Origin: Chryseobacterium camelliae
Lineage (GTDB): Bacteria > Bacteroidota > Bacteroidia > Flavobacteriales > Weeksellaceae
Reading direction: 5' to 3'
Assembly: GCF_002770595.1 (NCBI RefSeq)
Contig: NZ_CP022986.1
Location: forward strand, 310,001-374,000
DNA length: 64,000 nucleotides
This document shows, in pieces, positions 35,473 to 44,560 of this stretch. Numbering within the stretch: the stretch's first letter is position 1; each line of letters begins with the position of its first letter. The notes under the pieces are model-generated. The model had not been told where the DNA came from, made no database searches, and was given only the letters and a program-made list of their open reading frames with translations. Made by a program: the position numbers and the translations under genes.

Positions 35473-35529
35473 CAAAATCAAATTTCAGGAAACTTAAGCC
35501 CTGATTAAAAAAGTTATTACATATACAAG

Positions 35530-36237
35530 ATGAAATACAAAAGAATCCTTCTGAAACTGAGTGGTGAAGCGTTAATGGGAAACCGACAATACGGTATTGA
35601 CAATGACAGGCTACAGGAATATGCGGCGGAAATAAAAAAAGTTGTGGACAAAGGCTGTGAGATAGCCATCGTAATCGGAGGAGGAAATATATTCCGCGGT
35701 GTAGCGGGAGCAGCCAAGGGAATGGACAGGGTACAGGGTGATTATATGGGCATGCTGGCTACCGTGATCAACGGAATGGCATTACAGGGAGCCCTTGAAG
35801 ATGCCGGAATCAAAACCCGCTTACAGTCTGCCATCGAAATGGACAAAGTAGCTGAACCGTTCATCAAAAGACGTGCGGTAAGACACCTTGAAAAAGGAAG
35901 AGTGGTGATTTTCGGAGCCGGTACCGGGAACCCGTATTTTACTACTGACACGGCTGCAACACTGCGTGCTATCGAGATCGATGCCAATGTCATCCTTAAA
36001 GGAACCCGTGTGGACGGAATCTATGACAGCGACCCTGAAAAGAATGAAAACGCCGTAAAATACAATTCTCTTTCTTTTGACGAAGTATTCGAGAAAAACC
36101 TTAAAGTGATGGATATGACCGCCTTTACTTTAAGCCACGAAAATAAGCTTCCGATCATTGTATTTGATATGAATAAGGCAGGAAATCTTGAAAAAATTGT
36201 AGAAGGAGAGAATGTTGGTACTTTAGTTGACCTATAA
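35530..36237 (+). CDS. pyrH: UMP kinase
   Basis: 235 residues, standard for the bacterial UMP kinase of the amino-acid kinase family, which makes UDP from UMP. Motifs: [16 protein letters not shown] at the start, [33 protein letters not shown] and [12 protein letters not shown]. It is followed by frr after about 130 bases, the conserved pyrH-frr order of many bacteria. Confidence 0.97.
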   Translation: MKYKRILLKLSGEALMGNRQYGIDNDRLQEYAAEIKKVVDKGCEIAIVIGGGNIFRGVAGAAKGMDRVQGDYMGMLATVINGMALQGALEDAGIKTRLQSAIEMDKVAEPFIKRRAVRHLEKGRVVIFGAGTGNPYFTTDTAATLRAIEIDANVILKGTRVDGIYDSDPEKNENAVKYNSLSFDEVFEKNLKVMDMTAFTLSHENKLPIIVFDMNKAGNLEKIVEGENVGTLVDL

Positions 36238-36364
36238 ATCATGAGCCAAGCAGAAAGTCAAAAAAGAGCCAAGGTGATACGGTTGCATGCCGATATACTT
36301 TTAATTTTTTTCTTTTAACTTGAATCTTTAATACATGTGTAACCTATCAAATTTTTATTATATA

Positions 36365-36919
36365 ATGGAAGAATTAGATCTTATATTAGAATCTGTAAAA
36401 CAGGATATGGAAGCTGCTGTAAAGCACCTGGAACACGCTTTTCAGCGCATCAGAGCCGGAAGAGCATCCACGAATATGGTGCAGGATGTAATGGTTGAAT
36501 ATTATGGTGCCATGACACCGATCAACCAGGTAGCCAACGTTTCCGTTCCGGATGCTATGACGATTTCCATTCAGCCTTGGGACAGAAGTGCAATCAACGC
36601 CATTGAAAAAGCCATCATCAATTCCAATTTAGGCTTTGCTCCTTCCAATAACGGAGAAAATATCATCCTAAATGTACCGCCTTTAACGGAGGAAAGAAGA
36701 AGGGATCTGGCAAAACAGGCTAAAGGAGAAGTGGAACAGACCAAAGTAACCATCAGAAATGCAAGACAGGACGGTCTTAAAGAACTGAAAAGACTGGAAG
36801 GTGTTTCTGAAGATGTGGTTAAGGGAGTGGAAGCGGATATCCAGGAACTTACTGACAAATATGTTAAGCTTTGCGACGATCACCTTAAAACGAAGGAAGC
36901 TGAAATTATGAAAGTATAA
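36365..36919 (+). CDS. frr: Ribosome recycling factor
   Basis: 184 residues from the ATG at 36365; the earlier in-frame ATG (36335) adds ten residues without similarity. It splits terminated ribosomes together with EF-G. Typical parts: RIRAGRASTNMVQDVMVEYYG, INQVANVSVPDAMTISIQPW and LTEERRRDLAKQAKGEVEQTKVTIRN (shown here in pieces). The length is normal. An intrinsic terminator follows 25 bases after the stop. Confidence 0.97.
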   Translation: MEELDLILESVKQDMEAAVKHLEHAFQRIRAGRASTNMVQDVMVEYYGAMTPINQVANVSVPDAMTISIQPWDRSAINAIEKAIINSNLGFAPSNNGENIILNVPPLTEERRRDLAKQAKGEVEQTKVTIRNARQDGLKELKRLEGVSEDVVKGVEADIQELTDKYVKLCDDHLKTKEAEIMKV

Positions 36920-36944
36920 TTTCATTTCAGACCATACCATAAAG

Positions 36945-36976
36945 ACGGCGGCTTCATACGGAGCCGCCGTTAATTT
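36945..36976 (+). terminator. Terminator after frr
   Basis: ACGGCGGCT and AGCCGCCGT pair around eight bases and are followed by TAATTTTT. The same stem probably also serves the convergent minus-strand gene. Confidence 0.88.
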
Positions 36977-37543
36977 TTACAGGCATCCGATTTCCTTCTT
37001 TTCTTTTTCATGGCACATGATAGACTGGTACGTTGACATCAGGTCTTTAATGTTGCAGGGGACTTCTTTATTGGATACTGAATTCGGATCCTGATTGCGG
37101 GAGCCTTCAGATCTGATCGAATATTGCTTTTCAAGGCATAAAAGAGGTGTATTCGCATTCAGGTATATTCTCTTTTCTGTAATGTCATCTTTGGTAATGG
37201 GATGTTCAGGAGTTCCACCGTCAAAATTCCAGGAAGCATCCTGCTGGAAAATAAAAAAGACCTGGTTATTATGGATAAAATACTGCTCCGAAGAGGAGAA
37301 GTGGCTGTGCTCGGCATAAAAATGCTTTACGGACCTCAGCGCCCCTTTTTCATAATAGAAGACTACATCTCCGGTGATCTCATCATTGCAGCTGTAGCTG
37401 AATCCTGAAGAATCAAGATTTTTGAATTCCAGCAGACTGTTCAGCCGTGCATATTCCTTTTTAATACCTTCTACATCTGAAAGGTTTTTTGAAGCAGCAG
37501 CTGAATCATTTCTGATCTTTCTCTGCTGATTGGCATTGCCCAT
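36977..37543 (-). CDS. Unknown lipoprotein gene whose start codon seems lost
   Basis: From the first ATG (37543) 188 residues are coded, beginning MGNANQQRKIRND, without a signal peptide. The same frame is open upstream and reads KNILPVLSLVLILSCQKN, a complete lipoprotein signal, followed without break by EHQQNKNIP and the ATG. The only possible start for that signal is ATA at 37627-37625, preceded by a stop in frame. A G-to-A change of ATG AAA AAC to ATA AAA AAC is the simplest explanation. Alternatively, an ATG at 37637 with one extra A in a six-A run would give the same frame. The mature part has some Cys, is rich in Ser, Asn and Gln, and belongs to no family I know. Confidence 0.65.
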   Translation of the reverse strand: MGNANQQRKIRNDSAAASKNLSDVEGIKKEYARLNSLLEFKNLDSSGFSYSCNDEITGDVVFYYEKGALRSVKHFYAEHSHFSSSEQYFIHNNQVFFIFQQDASWNFDGGTPEHPITKDDITEKRIYLNANTPLLCLEKQYSIRSEGSRNQDPNSVSNKEVPCNIKDLMSTYQSIMCHEKEKKEIGCL

Positions 37544-37670
37544 CGGAATATTTTTATTTTGTTGATGTTCGTTTTTCTGGCAGGAAAGGATTAGGACAAG
37601 GCTTAGTACAGGAAGGATGTTTTTTATTGGTAATCATGATTTGTAAGTTTCATGCAAATAGTGTGCAGAC

Positions 37671-37698
37671 AAAAAAAGCGGACCCTGAAGGATCCGCT
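37671..37698 (-). terminator. Terminator of the 37719-38504 gene
   Basis: AGCGGA and TCCGCT pair, extended by further pairs inside; on the minus strand a run of seven Ts follows. Confidence 0.85.
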
Positions 37699-37718
37699 GA
37701 TGCATATGGTGTCATTGA

Positions 37719-38504
37719 TTATTTGCAGTTCTGGTTATAATCATAAATTACTTCATTGACAATCGAAAGGTTATCAGACATTGCATTATCAATTTCATTT
37801 TTGATGAATTTTCCTAATGCGGATCTCTTTTTCGTATCGTTCTTTAACGAACCGTAATCACCGGCAGCAATTTTTCCTTTTACTACCGGACAGTCTGCGA
37901 CGATCGTCTTTGCCTTTGCTATAGTAAGTTCCTCCGGTTTACCGTTCTTTTTGGAATAGATATAGGACGGACTCTTTCTCAGCCTCTGTGTTTCCTCATC
38001 GGCAACGGCTACCTGGCTTCCGGCTGAAAAAGTAGTCGGATAACCATACAGTTTATAGATCTTGATCTTCCCATCTGTTACCACTTCTGCAAACTGTTCG
38101 CTTTTCGTCAGGTTATTAAATGCTTTTATCCCTCCGCTCAGTCCGGTAGTTGCCGTATTGAAACCTTCTTTTGTATTGGTATATTTAATGGATTCAAAAA
38201 ACCTTTCCATATTATCGTCTACCGCCATATATCCTTTAAGGTCATCGGCATCATACGTCTTGAATTTCTGCCTCTTTTTAGACTTGTCGATATCCGTAGC
38301 CGCAATAAATTTCACCTTTTTCTGGTTCTGCCAGGGACTCATATCAGAGCCGTTCAGCCTAACGATACCTTCTGTTTTCTTACCGTTTTTCTCAATAATA
38401 TATCCGTATTTTTCACCGGATCTTATTTCATAATCCGTATTGTCTTCCTGTGCATAAGACAGTGCAGAAATGCCTAGTAAAGCAATGAGTAGTAATTTCT
38501 TCAT
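37719..38504 (-). CDS. Secreted protein of unknown function
   Basis: 261 residues with a clear signal peptide (MKKLLLIALLGISALSYAQ). The mature part is mixed alpha/beta and rich in Lys, Asp and Tyr, with two Cys (near residues 206 and 260) that may form a disulfide. Segments such as YGYIIEKNGKKTEGIVRLNG suggest a repeated beta unit. I do not recognise a domain. The gene has its own terminator and lies between the start-less lipoprotein and the LptF/G permease on the same strand; Bacteroidota secrete many such single-copy proteins. Confidence 0.75.
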   Translation of the reverse strand: MKKLLLIALLGISALSYAQEDNTDYEIRSGEKYGYIIEKNGKKTEGIVRLNGSDMSPWQNQKKVKFIAATDIDKSKKRQKFKTYDADDLKGYMAVDDNMERFFESIKYTNTKEGFNTATTGLSGGIKAFNNLTKSEQFAEVVTDGKIKIYKLYGYPTTFSAGSQVAVADEETQRLRKSPSYIYSKKNGKPEELTIAKAKTIVADCPVVKGKIAAGDYGSLKNDTKKRSALGKFIKNEIDNAMSDNLSIVNEVIYDYNQNCK

Positions 38505-38657
38505 ATATTGAATTTTAAATTTTCATAAAGATAATTTTTTTCAGGTAACAGCAGTTAGATATTACCCGAAAATGTGATTTTTTTAAATAATAAACGATAT
38601 AAGGTGAATAACTTTACAACACCTGGCAGCTGGAACATACCCAGCGGGGCAATTAAA

Positions 38658-38681
38658 AAAGTCCGGAAACGTCCGGACTTT
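38658..38681 (-). terminator. Terminator after the LptF/G gene
   Basis: Perfect 10-base stem AAAGTCCGGA / TCCGGACTTT with a four-base loop; on the minus strand further Ts follow. It lies 22 bases past the stop. Confidence 0.92.
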
Positions 38682-38702
38682 AATGTATTAATTGAATGAT
38701 TA

Positions 38703-40157
38703 TTACTGATACCTCTGATGCTCTTTACTCTTGGAGAACCTTTGTGTAATCGGCTTGAAGAATGCTTTGTACTTTTCGGCATCGAAGAGCTGCGAATCGG
38801 TAAGCGCTTTATACGTCATCCATACTCCGAACGGGAATAAAATCATATTAGGGATCCAGGCTGCTAGGTAAGGATTGATTTTCCCTGTCCAGGCAACATT
38901 CTCTATCCCAACATTAATCACGTAAAAAATAATGAAGATAACGATGGCAATAATCACCGGAAGGCCCATTCCCCCTTTCCTGATGATGGATCCAAGGCTC
39001 GCACCGATCAGGAAGAATATGATACAGGTGAAAGAGTAGGTAACGATCCTTTGCTGATAAATGATGACCTTACTGAAGTATTTTACATTCGGCGCTATGT
39101 CATTAACTTTATTATCTGCAGTTGTTTTAAGATTATCCAGTCTGTTATAAGCATTGTAAAGAATTTCCAGCTTTTTTTCGCTCTTAACGGTATCCAGTTT
39201 CAGCTGGGCTTTGGGAGCGGCTTTGGATTTATTCTTATCCATATAAGTGATTACCGAGTTGGTCTGGTTCAGCACATCACCTGTTACATTGTCAATGAAC
39301 TTTACGTTTTCTTTTTTTGTTTTGGCAATGGTATTATTGAGCTCACTGTAACTCTGGAAACGGTAATCATCCGTAATCTGTTCCTGCTCAATGGCCCTGC
39401 TGATGATTTCACTGATATCAAAATGCGAAGTAAGCGTATCAAATTTAATCGCCTGGTCCGGCTGCTTCAGCCTTGCGTTTTCTCCCTTTCCAGCAAAATC
39501 GTCTTCAAACACATAGCCATTATATAAAACCAGCTTCAGGAACTGTTTGTTAGCTGCAGGTAAGAATTTTCCCTTCTCTGCCAAGATGGTCTGCTGGTTT
39601 TCATAGGTGCTTGCCTTTCTGTGTACGAATACCCCTTCTATGTTCTCCGCATTTTCCCCGTAAAGCTTGTCGAACTTCACCATATATCCGGGAATCTGGT
39701 CGATGAACTGTCCGGGTGTAAAATTCAGAGCAGGTTTTGTCTGTGCAATATTAAAGAGCATATTCCTTGCTTTCCGCTGGAAATCCGGGATAATGTTGTT
39801 CGAGAAAAAGTACAGCATGACCGAGAGGATGACGGTAACTCCCAGCAAAGGCATCATGACCCTGGTCAGGGAAATCCCCGCTGCTTTCATCGCCGCCAGC
39901 TCATACCGTTCCCCGAATTCACCGAAAGACATGATACTCGCCAGGAGGATGGTCAACGGAAGCACCATACTGATAACGCTGACCCCTAAATAAAACAGAA
40001 GCTTGATGATCTGCCAGTAGCTTAACCCTTTTCCCATAAACTGCCCCAGCTGAACCCAGATGATGTTTACGATAAAGATGAAAAACAGTACACTGAATAT
40101 AAAGAAAAACGGTCCAAAGAAGGTTTTTATGATATATCGGTCTAGTATTTTTAACAT
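38703..40157 (-). CDS. LptF/LptG-family permease (YjgP/YjgQ)
   Basis: 484 residues, longer than the 360 of the enterobacterial proteins because of a larger periplasmic domain and a coiled insert around residues 260-360. Three N-terminal membrane helices (KTFFGPFFFIFSVLFFIFIV; FYLGVSVISMVLPLTILLAS; MMPLLGVTVILSVMLYFF), the motif SFGEFGERYELAAMKAAGIS and three C-terminal helices are clear. It forms part of the ABC machine that extracts lipopolysaccharide from the inner membrane. The lolA-like and ftsK genes lie directly upstream on the same strand. Confidence 0.93.
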   Translation of the reverse strand: MLKILDRYIIKTFFGPFFFIFSVLFFIFIVNIIWVQLGQFMGKGLSYWQIIKLLFYLGVSVISMVLPLTILLASIMSFGEFGERYELAAMKAAGISLTRVMMPLLGVTVILSVMLYFFSNNIIPDFQRKARNMLFNIAQTKPALNFTPGQFIDQIPGYMVKFDKLYGENAENIEGVFVHRKASTYENQQTILAEKGKFLPAANKQFLKLVLYNGYVFEDDFAGKGENARLKQPDQAIKFDTLTSHFDISEIISRAIEQEQITDDYRFQSYSELNNTIAKTKKENVKFIDNVTGDVLNQTNSVITYMDKNKSKAAPKAQLKLDTVKSEKKLEILYNAYNRLDNLKTTADNKVNDIAPNVKYFSKVIIYQQRIVTYSFTCIIFFLIGASLGSIIRKGGMGLPVIIAIVIFIIFYVINVGIENVAWTGKINPYLAAWIPNMILFPFGVWMTYKALTDSQLFDAEKYKAFFKPITQRFSKSKEHQRYQ

Positions 40158-40173
40158 GCGCCAAAATTAATCA

Positions 40174-40200
40174 AAAAAGCCACAAAGTGTACTTTGTGAC
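40174..40200 (-). terminator. Terminator between the lolA-like and LptF/G genes
   Basis: CACAAAGTGTACTTTGTG is a near-continuous palindrome at 40181-40198; on the minus strand GGCTTTTTTG follows. The next gene starts 16 bases later, so some read-through is likely. Confidence 0.7.
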
Positions 40201-40271
40201 TTTAATTTTATTATATTTTTATCAGTTTCAGCCGTAGGGATGCATCCGTGCATCTGCAGACTGTCCGCTGA

Positions 40272-40919
40272 CTAAAGTTCGGTTACAATATAGTTTTTGT
40301 ATTTGCTTTTATCAAAGGTAAACATACTGTCATCGATATTTTGGTTTTCCTTGTAATCCTTGATTGCAATTACCGCGACATCATTGTTGCTTCCGTGTTG
40401 CTCCAGCTTTACCATCTGCTTCTTCACCGGGTCTACGAAAAGGTACACATATTTGATCCCGTTGGATTTTACTGGGGTTAGCTTGATGAAATCCGTATTA
40501 ACGCCATTAACGGATTTTCTACCGTTATAAGTGACGTTATAATCATTTCTGTAGGTGGAAAGATAGTTGATAGGGGAGAACATGGTGCTACTTCCGTTCG
40601 GTTTGGCAACCGTTACTTCCATATCGTCTGCATTGATATTGTAGATCTTGTTCCCGTCGAAGATCTGCTCCGTATCCATGATCTTCAGCTTATATTTATC
40701 TCCGGAGGCATAATAAATTCCGGGTTCCGTTTTGGTCACCTGGCCGTTGACACCGTTTCCGAAAGAAAATTTAAAGTAGGTGTTTTTCTTGGCCTTGTAA
40801 TTGGCGGTCACCTCATCCAGTATTTTCTTGGCTTTCGCATCGATCTTCTGGGCATTAACAAGTGTAAGTGCGCCAATGGCAAAACTTCCGAATATGATTT
40901 TTGAAATAAAATGTTTCAT
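40272..40919 (-). CDS. LolA-like outer-membrane lipoprotein carrier
   Basis: 215 residues. A signal peptide (MKHFISKIIFGSFAIGALTLVNAQ) precedes a LolA/LolB-type half-barrel: AKKILDEVTANYKAKKNTYF, GIYYASGDKYKLKIMDTEQI-like strands and YVYLFVDPVKKQMVKLEQHG. It would carry lipoproteins from the inner membrane through the periplasm. The family call follows the fold pattern and the conserved ftsK-lolA order in Bacteroidota; a divergent relative with another cargo is possible. It is 63 bases downstream of ftsK. Confidence 0.88.
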   Translation of the reverse strand: MKHFISKIIFGSFAIGALTLVNAQKIDAKAKKILDEVTANYKAKKNTYFKFSFGNGVNGQVTKTEPGIYYASGDKYKLKIMDTEQIFDGNKIYNINADDMEVTVAKPNGSSTMFSPINYLSTYRNDYNVTYNGRKSVNGVNTDFIKLTPVKSNGIKYVYLFVDPVKKQMVKLEQHGSNNDVAVIAIKDYKENQNIDDSMFTFDKSKYKNYIVTEL

Positions 40920-40982
40920 TGCTTTTTAATGTTTAATACTATTTAGACAACGGGCGGATTCAAAAGTTAAATACGCTTTTTT

Positions 40983-43514
40983 TTATCTGCGCAGGTCTTC
41001 CAAAAACTGTTCCAAAGAATGAAGGTCGCTGATGATCACTTCCCTTGCTTTAGCGCCATTGAAACCGCCGACAATACCGCTGGCTTCAAGCTGGTCCATA
41101 ATTCTACCCGCTCTGTTGTATCCCAGCTTAAGCTGTCGCTGAAGCATGGATGTGGAACCCTGTTGTGTAGAGACGATAATTCTTGCGGCTTCCTCAAACA
41201 GGGCATCTTTTTCGTTAGGGTCAAAAGCACCTACAGAACTGGAAGAATCCTCGGAAACATATTCAGGGAGCATAAATGCTGAAGCATATCCTTTCTGCTC
41301 ACCAATATATTCCGCAACCCTTTCTACTTCAGGGGTATCTACAAAGGCGCATTGCAGCCTTAAAATTTCATTTCCGTTGAAATACAGCATGTCACCTTTA
41401 CCAATTAGCTGGTCTGCTCCTGGAGAATCGAGGATCGTCCTTGAATCCACACTTGAAATCACCCTGAATGCTGCCCTTGCAGGAAAGTTCGCTTTGATCA
41501 TCCCCGTAATTACATTCACGGACGGTCTCTGGGTAGCTACGATCAGGTGGATACCTACCGCCCTTGCCAGCTGCGCCAGTCGGGCAATCGGAAGTTCCAC
41601 TTCTTTTCCGGCGGTCATGATCAGGTCTGCAAACTCGTCTACGACCAGAACGATATACGGCAGGTAACGGTGGCCGTTTTCAGGATTCAGCTTTCTTTCG
41701 GTGAATTTTTTATTGTATTCTTTCAGGTTCTTGCAGAACGCATTTTTCAGAAGGTCATACCGGGTATCCATCTCAATACAAAGGGAGTTCAGGGTGTTGA
41801 TTACCTTATTGGTATCGGTGATGATCGCTTCATCCACATCCGGAAGCTTGGCCAGGTAATGCCTTTCGATCTTGGAATATAACGAAAGCTCTACCTTTTT
41901 AGGGTCTACCATGACGAATTTCAGTTCGCTCGGATGCTTTTTATACAATAGGGAAGTAAGGATGGCATTGATCCCGACTGATTTTCCCTGACCGGTAGCC
42001 CCTGCCATCAGAAGATGGGGCATTTTGGCCAGGTCAGCCATGAAAATTTCGTTGGAAATCGTCTTCCCGAAAACTACCGGAAGGTCCATATCCGAATTCT
42101 GGAATTTCTGTGATGAAATCACCGAACGCATGGATACCATAGTCGGATTTTTTCTCGGTACTTCGATCCCGATGGTGCCTTTCCCCGGCATTGGTGCAAT
42201 AATCCTGATGCCTAATGCAGAAAGGTTCAGTGCAATGTCATCCTGCAGCTTTTTGATTGCCGCCACACGGATTCCCGCCTCAGGAACAATTTCGTACAGG
42301 GTAACGGTAGGTCCGATCGTTGCTTTGATCTCGGAGATTCCCACATTAAAGTTCTTCAGGAGACCAACGATCTTATTTTTGTTTTCCTCGAGTTCCTCTT
42401 TGTTGATCTGGATTTCCTCACTGCCGTAGTCTTTCAGCAGTTCAACCGTAGGCATCTGGAAGCCGGCCAGGTCCAGCTTATGGTCATAAAGACCATGCTT
42501 TTCCACCAGTTCCTGGGACTTTTTGTCCGAGTCGTCCAGGATGTCGATCACAGGAGCTACTTCTATATTGAATTTGATTTCTTCTTTTTCAGGAGACTTT
42601 GCAGGAATATCCATATCAAAAGCCTCGGCAGGCGTTGACATAGGAACAGCGGGCTTGGAGCTCAGTTTCATATCTATATTCAGCGGCTGCGAAAATGCAT
42701 CTTTCTCCGGTTCGAATGACGTATTGTTAGGCGTTTCGATAGGAGCGAGGGTTGGAGCTACCGGAACCTCTGGGAAGCCTTTTGGCAGTTCCACGGGCTC
42801 CTGGATTTTTTCCGGCTGGGGAATATCGGTTACGGTCACATTCGGTGCGGCTTCCTCTGCTTCTTCAATCAGCTCATCATCAGCTTCAAAATTCTCCTCG
42901 GATTTAGGAAGCATGGATTTTACCTTTCCGATCGTATTTTCATTGATATCATCCAGCCTGGATTTGATGGAGCTCGGGCGAAGGTTGAATTCAAGGATAA
43001 AATACAGCAGGATGCTTGCGGCAAGCACCAACCAGAGCCCTACAATACCAATCAGTGAATTCAGCGTATCCATGATCTGGTAACCGTATACGCCGCCCAA
43101 TACCCCTTGTCCTTTGGTGACAGCTCCGAAAAAGACAGGAAGCCAGCAGATAAAGAACAGGGAATGGCCAACGGTTTTCCATGGCTTGAACATTTTTTTC
43201 TTCAGGATAATCAGCCCTACCACCAGCAACAGGAATGCAATGATGAAAGAGGCGACGCCGATGCTTTCAAAAATAAAGATATTCCCCAGCCAGTCCCCGA
43301 CTTTCCCAAAGACATTGGAGGACTGTATGGTTTTGTCCAGCATAGTCCCGGCCTGGCTCTGGTCTGCCTTCCAGTTCATCAGGTAGGAGACAAAAGAGAA
43401 CGTCAGGACAATCGAAAAAAGAATGAACATGAGCCCGAAAAAAATTCGGGGTTTGGATAAAATTCTGCCCTTTTCAGGTGCTATGGTCTGTTTAGGTTGT
43501 GTCTTCTTATTCAT
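40983..43514 (-). CDS. ftsK: FtsK/SpoIIIE-type DNA translocase
   Basis: 843 residues from the ATG at 43514; the frame upstream to 43616 is not conserved-looking. Four or five N-terminal membrane helices (residues about 20-200) anchor it at the division septum. A Pro/Glu-rich linker follows (about 210-370), then the motor: Walker A MAGATGQGKSVGINA, Walker B IVLVVDEFADL, and IVATQRPSVNVITG. A C-terminal gamma winged helix (STQQGSTSMLQRQLKLGYNR) reads KOPS-like polarity sequences. It pumps chromosomal DNA through the septum and activates dimer resolution. The lolA-like and LptF/G genes follow. Confidence 0.96.
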   Translation of the reverse strand: MNKKTQPKQTIAPEKGRILSKPRIFFGLMFILFSIVLTFSFVSYLMNWKADQSQAGTMLDKTIQSSNVFGKVGDWLGNIFIFESIGVASFIIAFLLLVVGLIILKKKMFKPWKTVGHSLFFICWLPVFFGAVTKGQGVLGGVYGYQIMDTLNSLIGIVGLWLVLAASILLYFILEFNLRPSSIKSRLDDINENTIGKVKSMLPKSEENFEADDELIEEAEEAAPNVTVTDIPQPEKIQEPVELPKGFPEVPVAPTLAPIETPNNTSFEPEKDAFSQPLNIDMKLSSKPAVPMSTPAEAFDMDIPAKSPEKEEIKFNIEVAPVIDILDDSDKKSQELVEKHGLYDHKLDLAGFQMPTVELLKDYGSEEIQINKEELEENKNKIVGLLKNFNVGISEIKATIGPTVTLYEIVPEAGIRVAAIKKLQDDIALNLSALGIRIIAPMPGKGTIGIEVPRKNPTMVSMRSVISSQKFQNSDMDLPVVFGKTISNEIFMADLAKMPHLLMAGATGQGKSVGINAILTSLLYKKHPSELKFVMVDPKKVELSLYSKIERHYLAKLPDVDEAIITDTNKVINTLNSLCIEMDTRYDLLKNAFCKNLKEYNKKFTERKLNPENGHRYLPYIVLVVDEFADLIMTAGKEVELPIARLAQLARAVGIHLIVATQRPSVNVITGMIKANFPARAAFRVISSVDSRTILDSPGADQLIGKGDMLYFNGNEILRLQCAFVDTPEVERVAEYIGEQKGYASAFMLPEYVSEDSSSSVGAFDPNEKDALFEEAARIIVSTQQGSTSMLQRQLKLGYNRAGRIMDQLEASGIVGGFNGAKAREVIISDLHSLEQFLEDLRR

Positions 43515-43790
43515 AATATGGGTGTAGGCAAATTTAGCGTTTTTTGAATATTGACGCCATCTTTTTTCATGCAAAAAATAAGAGAAAAAAGCAGGCTGAC
43601 GGGAGCTGCCAGACAATGTCTCAGCCCATGTTTAACCGAATCGCCGAAATTGACAAGTCAATGTACCCTGAAGTACTGTAAACCACTGGTTAAGGATGAT
43701 TGTTTTCTTGCTGCCGGAAAACCCTTAATGATTTATTCCTGTTTGAAAAGCTGCTTTTAAGCCATAAACAACTGTAAGATCAGAAACACA
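43515..43790. other. Intergenic, nothing recognised
   Basis: Upstream region of ftsK plus about 200 bases with only short open frames; one of 69 codons (43551-43760) has no features of a real gene. The region next to it contains a decayed regulator, so other gene relics may hide here. Confidence 0.4.
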
Positions 43791-44027
43791 ATGGAAGGAG
43801 AATTGATCAGGGTGCTACAGGAAAGCCTTTCTATGCCCGAAGAAAAAGCCTTAGAGCTGATGGCGGCCGGCAGCATAATGACAGTAAAAAAAACGAAGAA
43901 TTGATTTCACAGGAAGATCGCAGATCATCTGGCATTGATTATTCAAGACGCCATGCGATCTTACCTGATCAGTGAAAAAAGGAGAGGAGATGAATCTATT
44001 TCTACATCCGACCAGCTTTTTGTTTAG
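43791..44027 (+). pseudogene. Remnant of a Crp/Fnr-family regulator
   Basis: From the ATG at 43791 the frame codes 37 residues (LIRVLQESLSMPEEKALELM, then a basic segment) up to a TGA at 43902-43904. It then continues in the same frame for 40 more codons to a TAG at 44025-44027. The second part reads IADHLALIIQDAMRSYLISE, which resembles the start of the cyclic-nucleotide-binding barrel of Crp/Fnr proteins (E-x-A-x-x-L-x-x-I-x-x-G-x-x-R-x-Y). The conserved Gly before x-x-R is Asp here, most of the barrel and the whole HTH are missing, and the expected length is near 190 residues. It is a decayed, truncated copy ending against the convergent GNAT gene. Confidence 0.6.
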
Positions 44028-44539
44028 TGAAGCCTGATTTCAAACAGGCAAACCGTAGCATTGTCGTAATGAGCAGGAAGGCCTTTGGTATTCTTCAGTG
44101 TTAAAAGCCCGAGAAATTCGAACCCGCATTTTTCATAATAGCTGATCAGTCCTTTATTTTCCCCTACCGTATCCATCCTGATGAATTTCTTGTTGTTGCG
44201 GGATGCATACTCTTTGGCCCAGCGTACGATCTCCGCCACCAGGTTTTGTCCGCGAAAATCCGGATCGGTGGCTATCCGGTGGATATAGACGGCAGGATCT
44301 TCATTCCTTTCTTCCCAGATCTGCGGATCGCTGAACGTTGTAGCCCAGACACAGGCTGTTTTTCCGTCTATTTCGATTTTCCACTGGCGGTTTTCGAGGA
44401 TTTCATTCCTGATCATCTGCCGGTCGAATTCCGGCCAGTGCACGGCTGCTTTTGCTTTCTGGAAATCTGTGGCTATGCGGTAAAGCCTGAAGATCTCATC
44501 AAGATCATCTGATGTGCTGTTTTGTATTGCGGTTGTCAT
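44024..44539 (-). CDS. GNAT-family N-acetyltransferase
   Basis: 171 residues. The acetyl-CoA-binding motif A is IHRIATDPDFRGQNLVAEIV (the R/Q-x-x-G-x-G/N loop as FRGQNL), preceded by the strand KIEIDGKTACVWATTF and followed by IRMDTVGENKGLISYYEKCGF. Substrate is unknown. It starts 21 bases after the stop of the MBL-fold hydrolase gene, on the same strand, so the two are probably co-transcribed. Its 3' end overlaps the Crp/Fnr remnant by four bases. Confidence 0.9.
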   Translation of the reverse strand: MTTAIQNSTSDDLDEIFRLYRIATDFQKAKAAVHWPEFDRQMIRNEILENRQWKIEIDGKTACVWATTFSDPQIWEERNEDPAVYIHRIATDPDFRGQNLVAEIVRWAKEYASRNNKKFIRMDTVGENKGLISYYEKCGFEFLGLLTLKNTKGLPAHYDNATVCLFEIRLH

Positions 44540-44560
44540 AGAACAATCTGTGTTTTTTAT

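Noticed and set aside
43551..43760. 69-codon plus-strand open frame upstream of the Crp/Fnr relic
   Set aside because: Cys- and Ser-rich with no recognisable motif; overlaps the ftsK promoter region.
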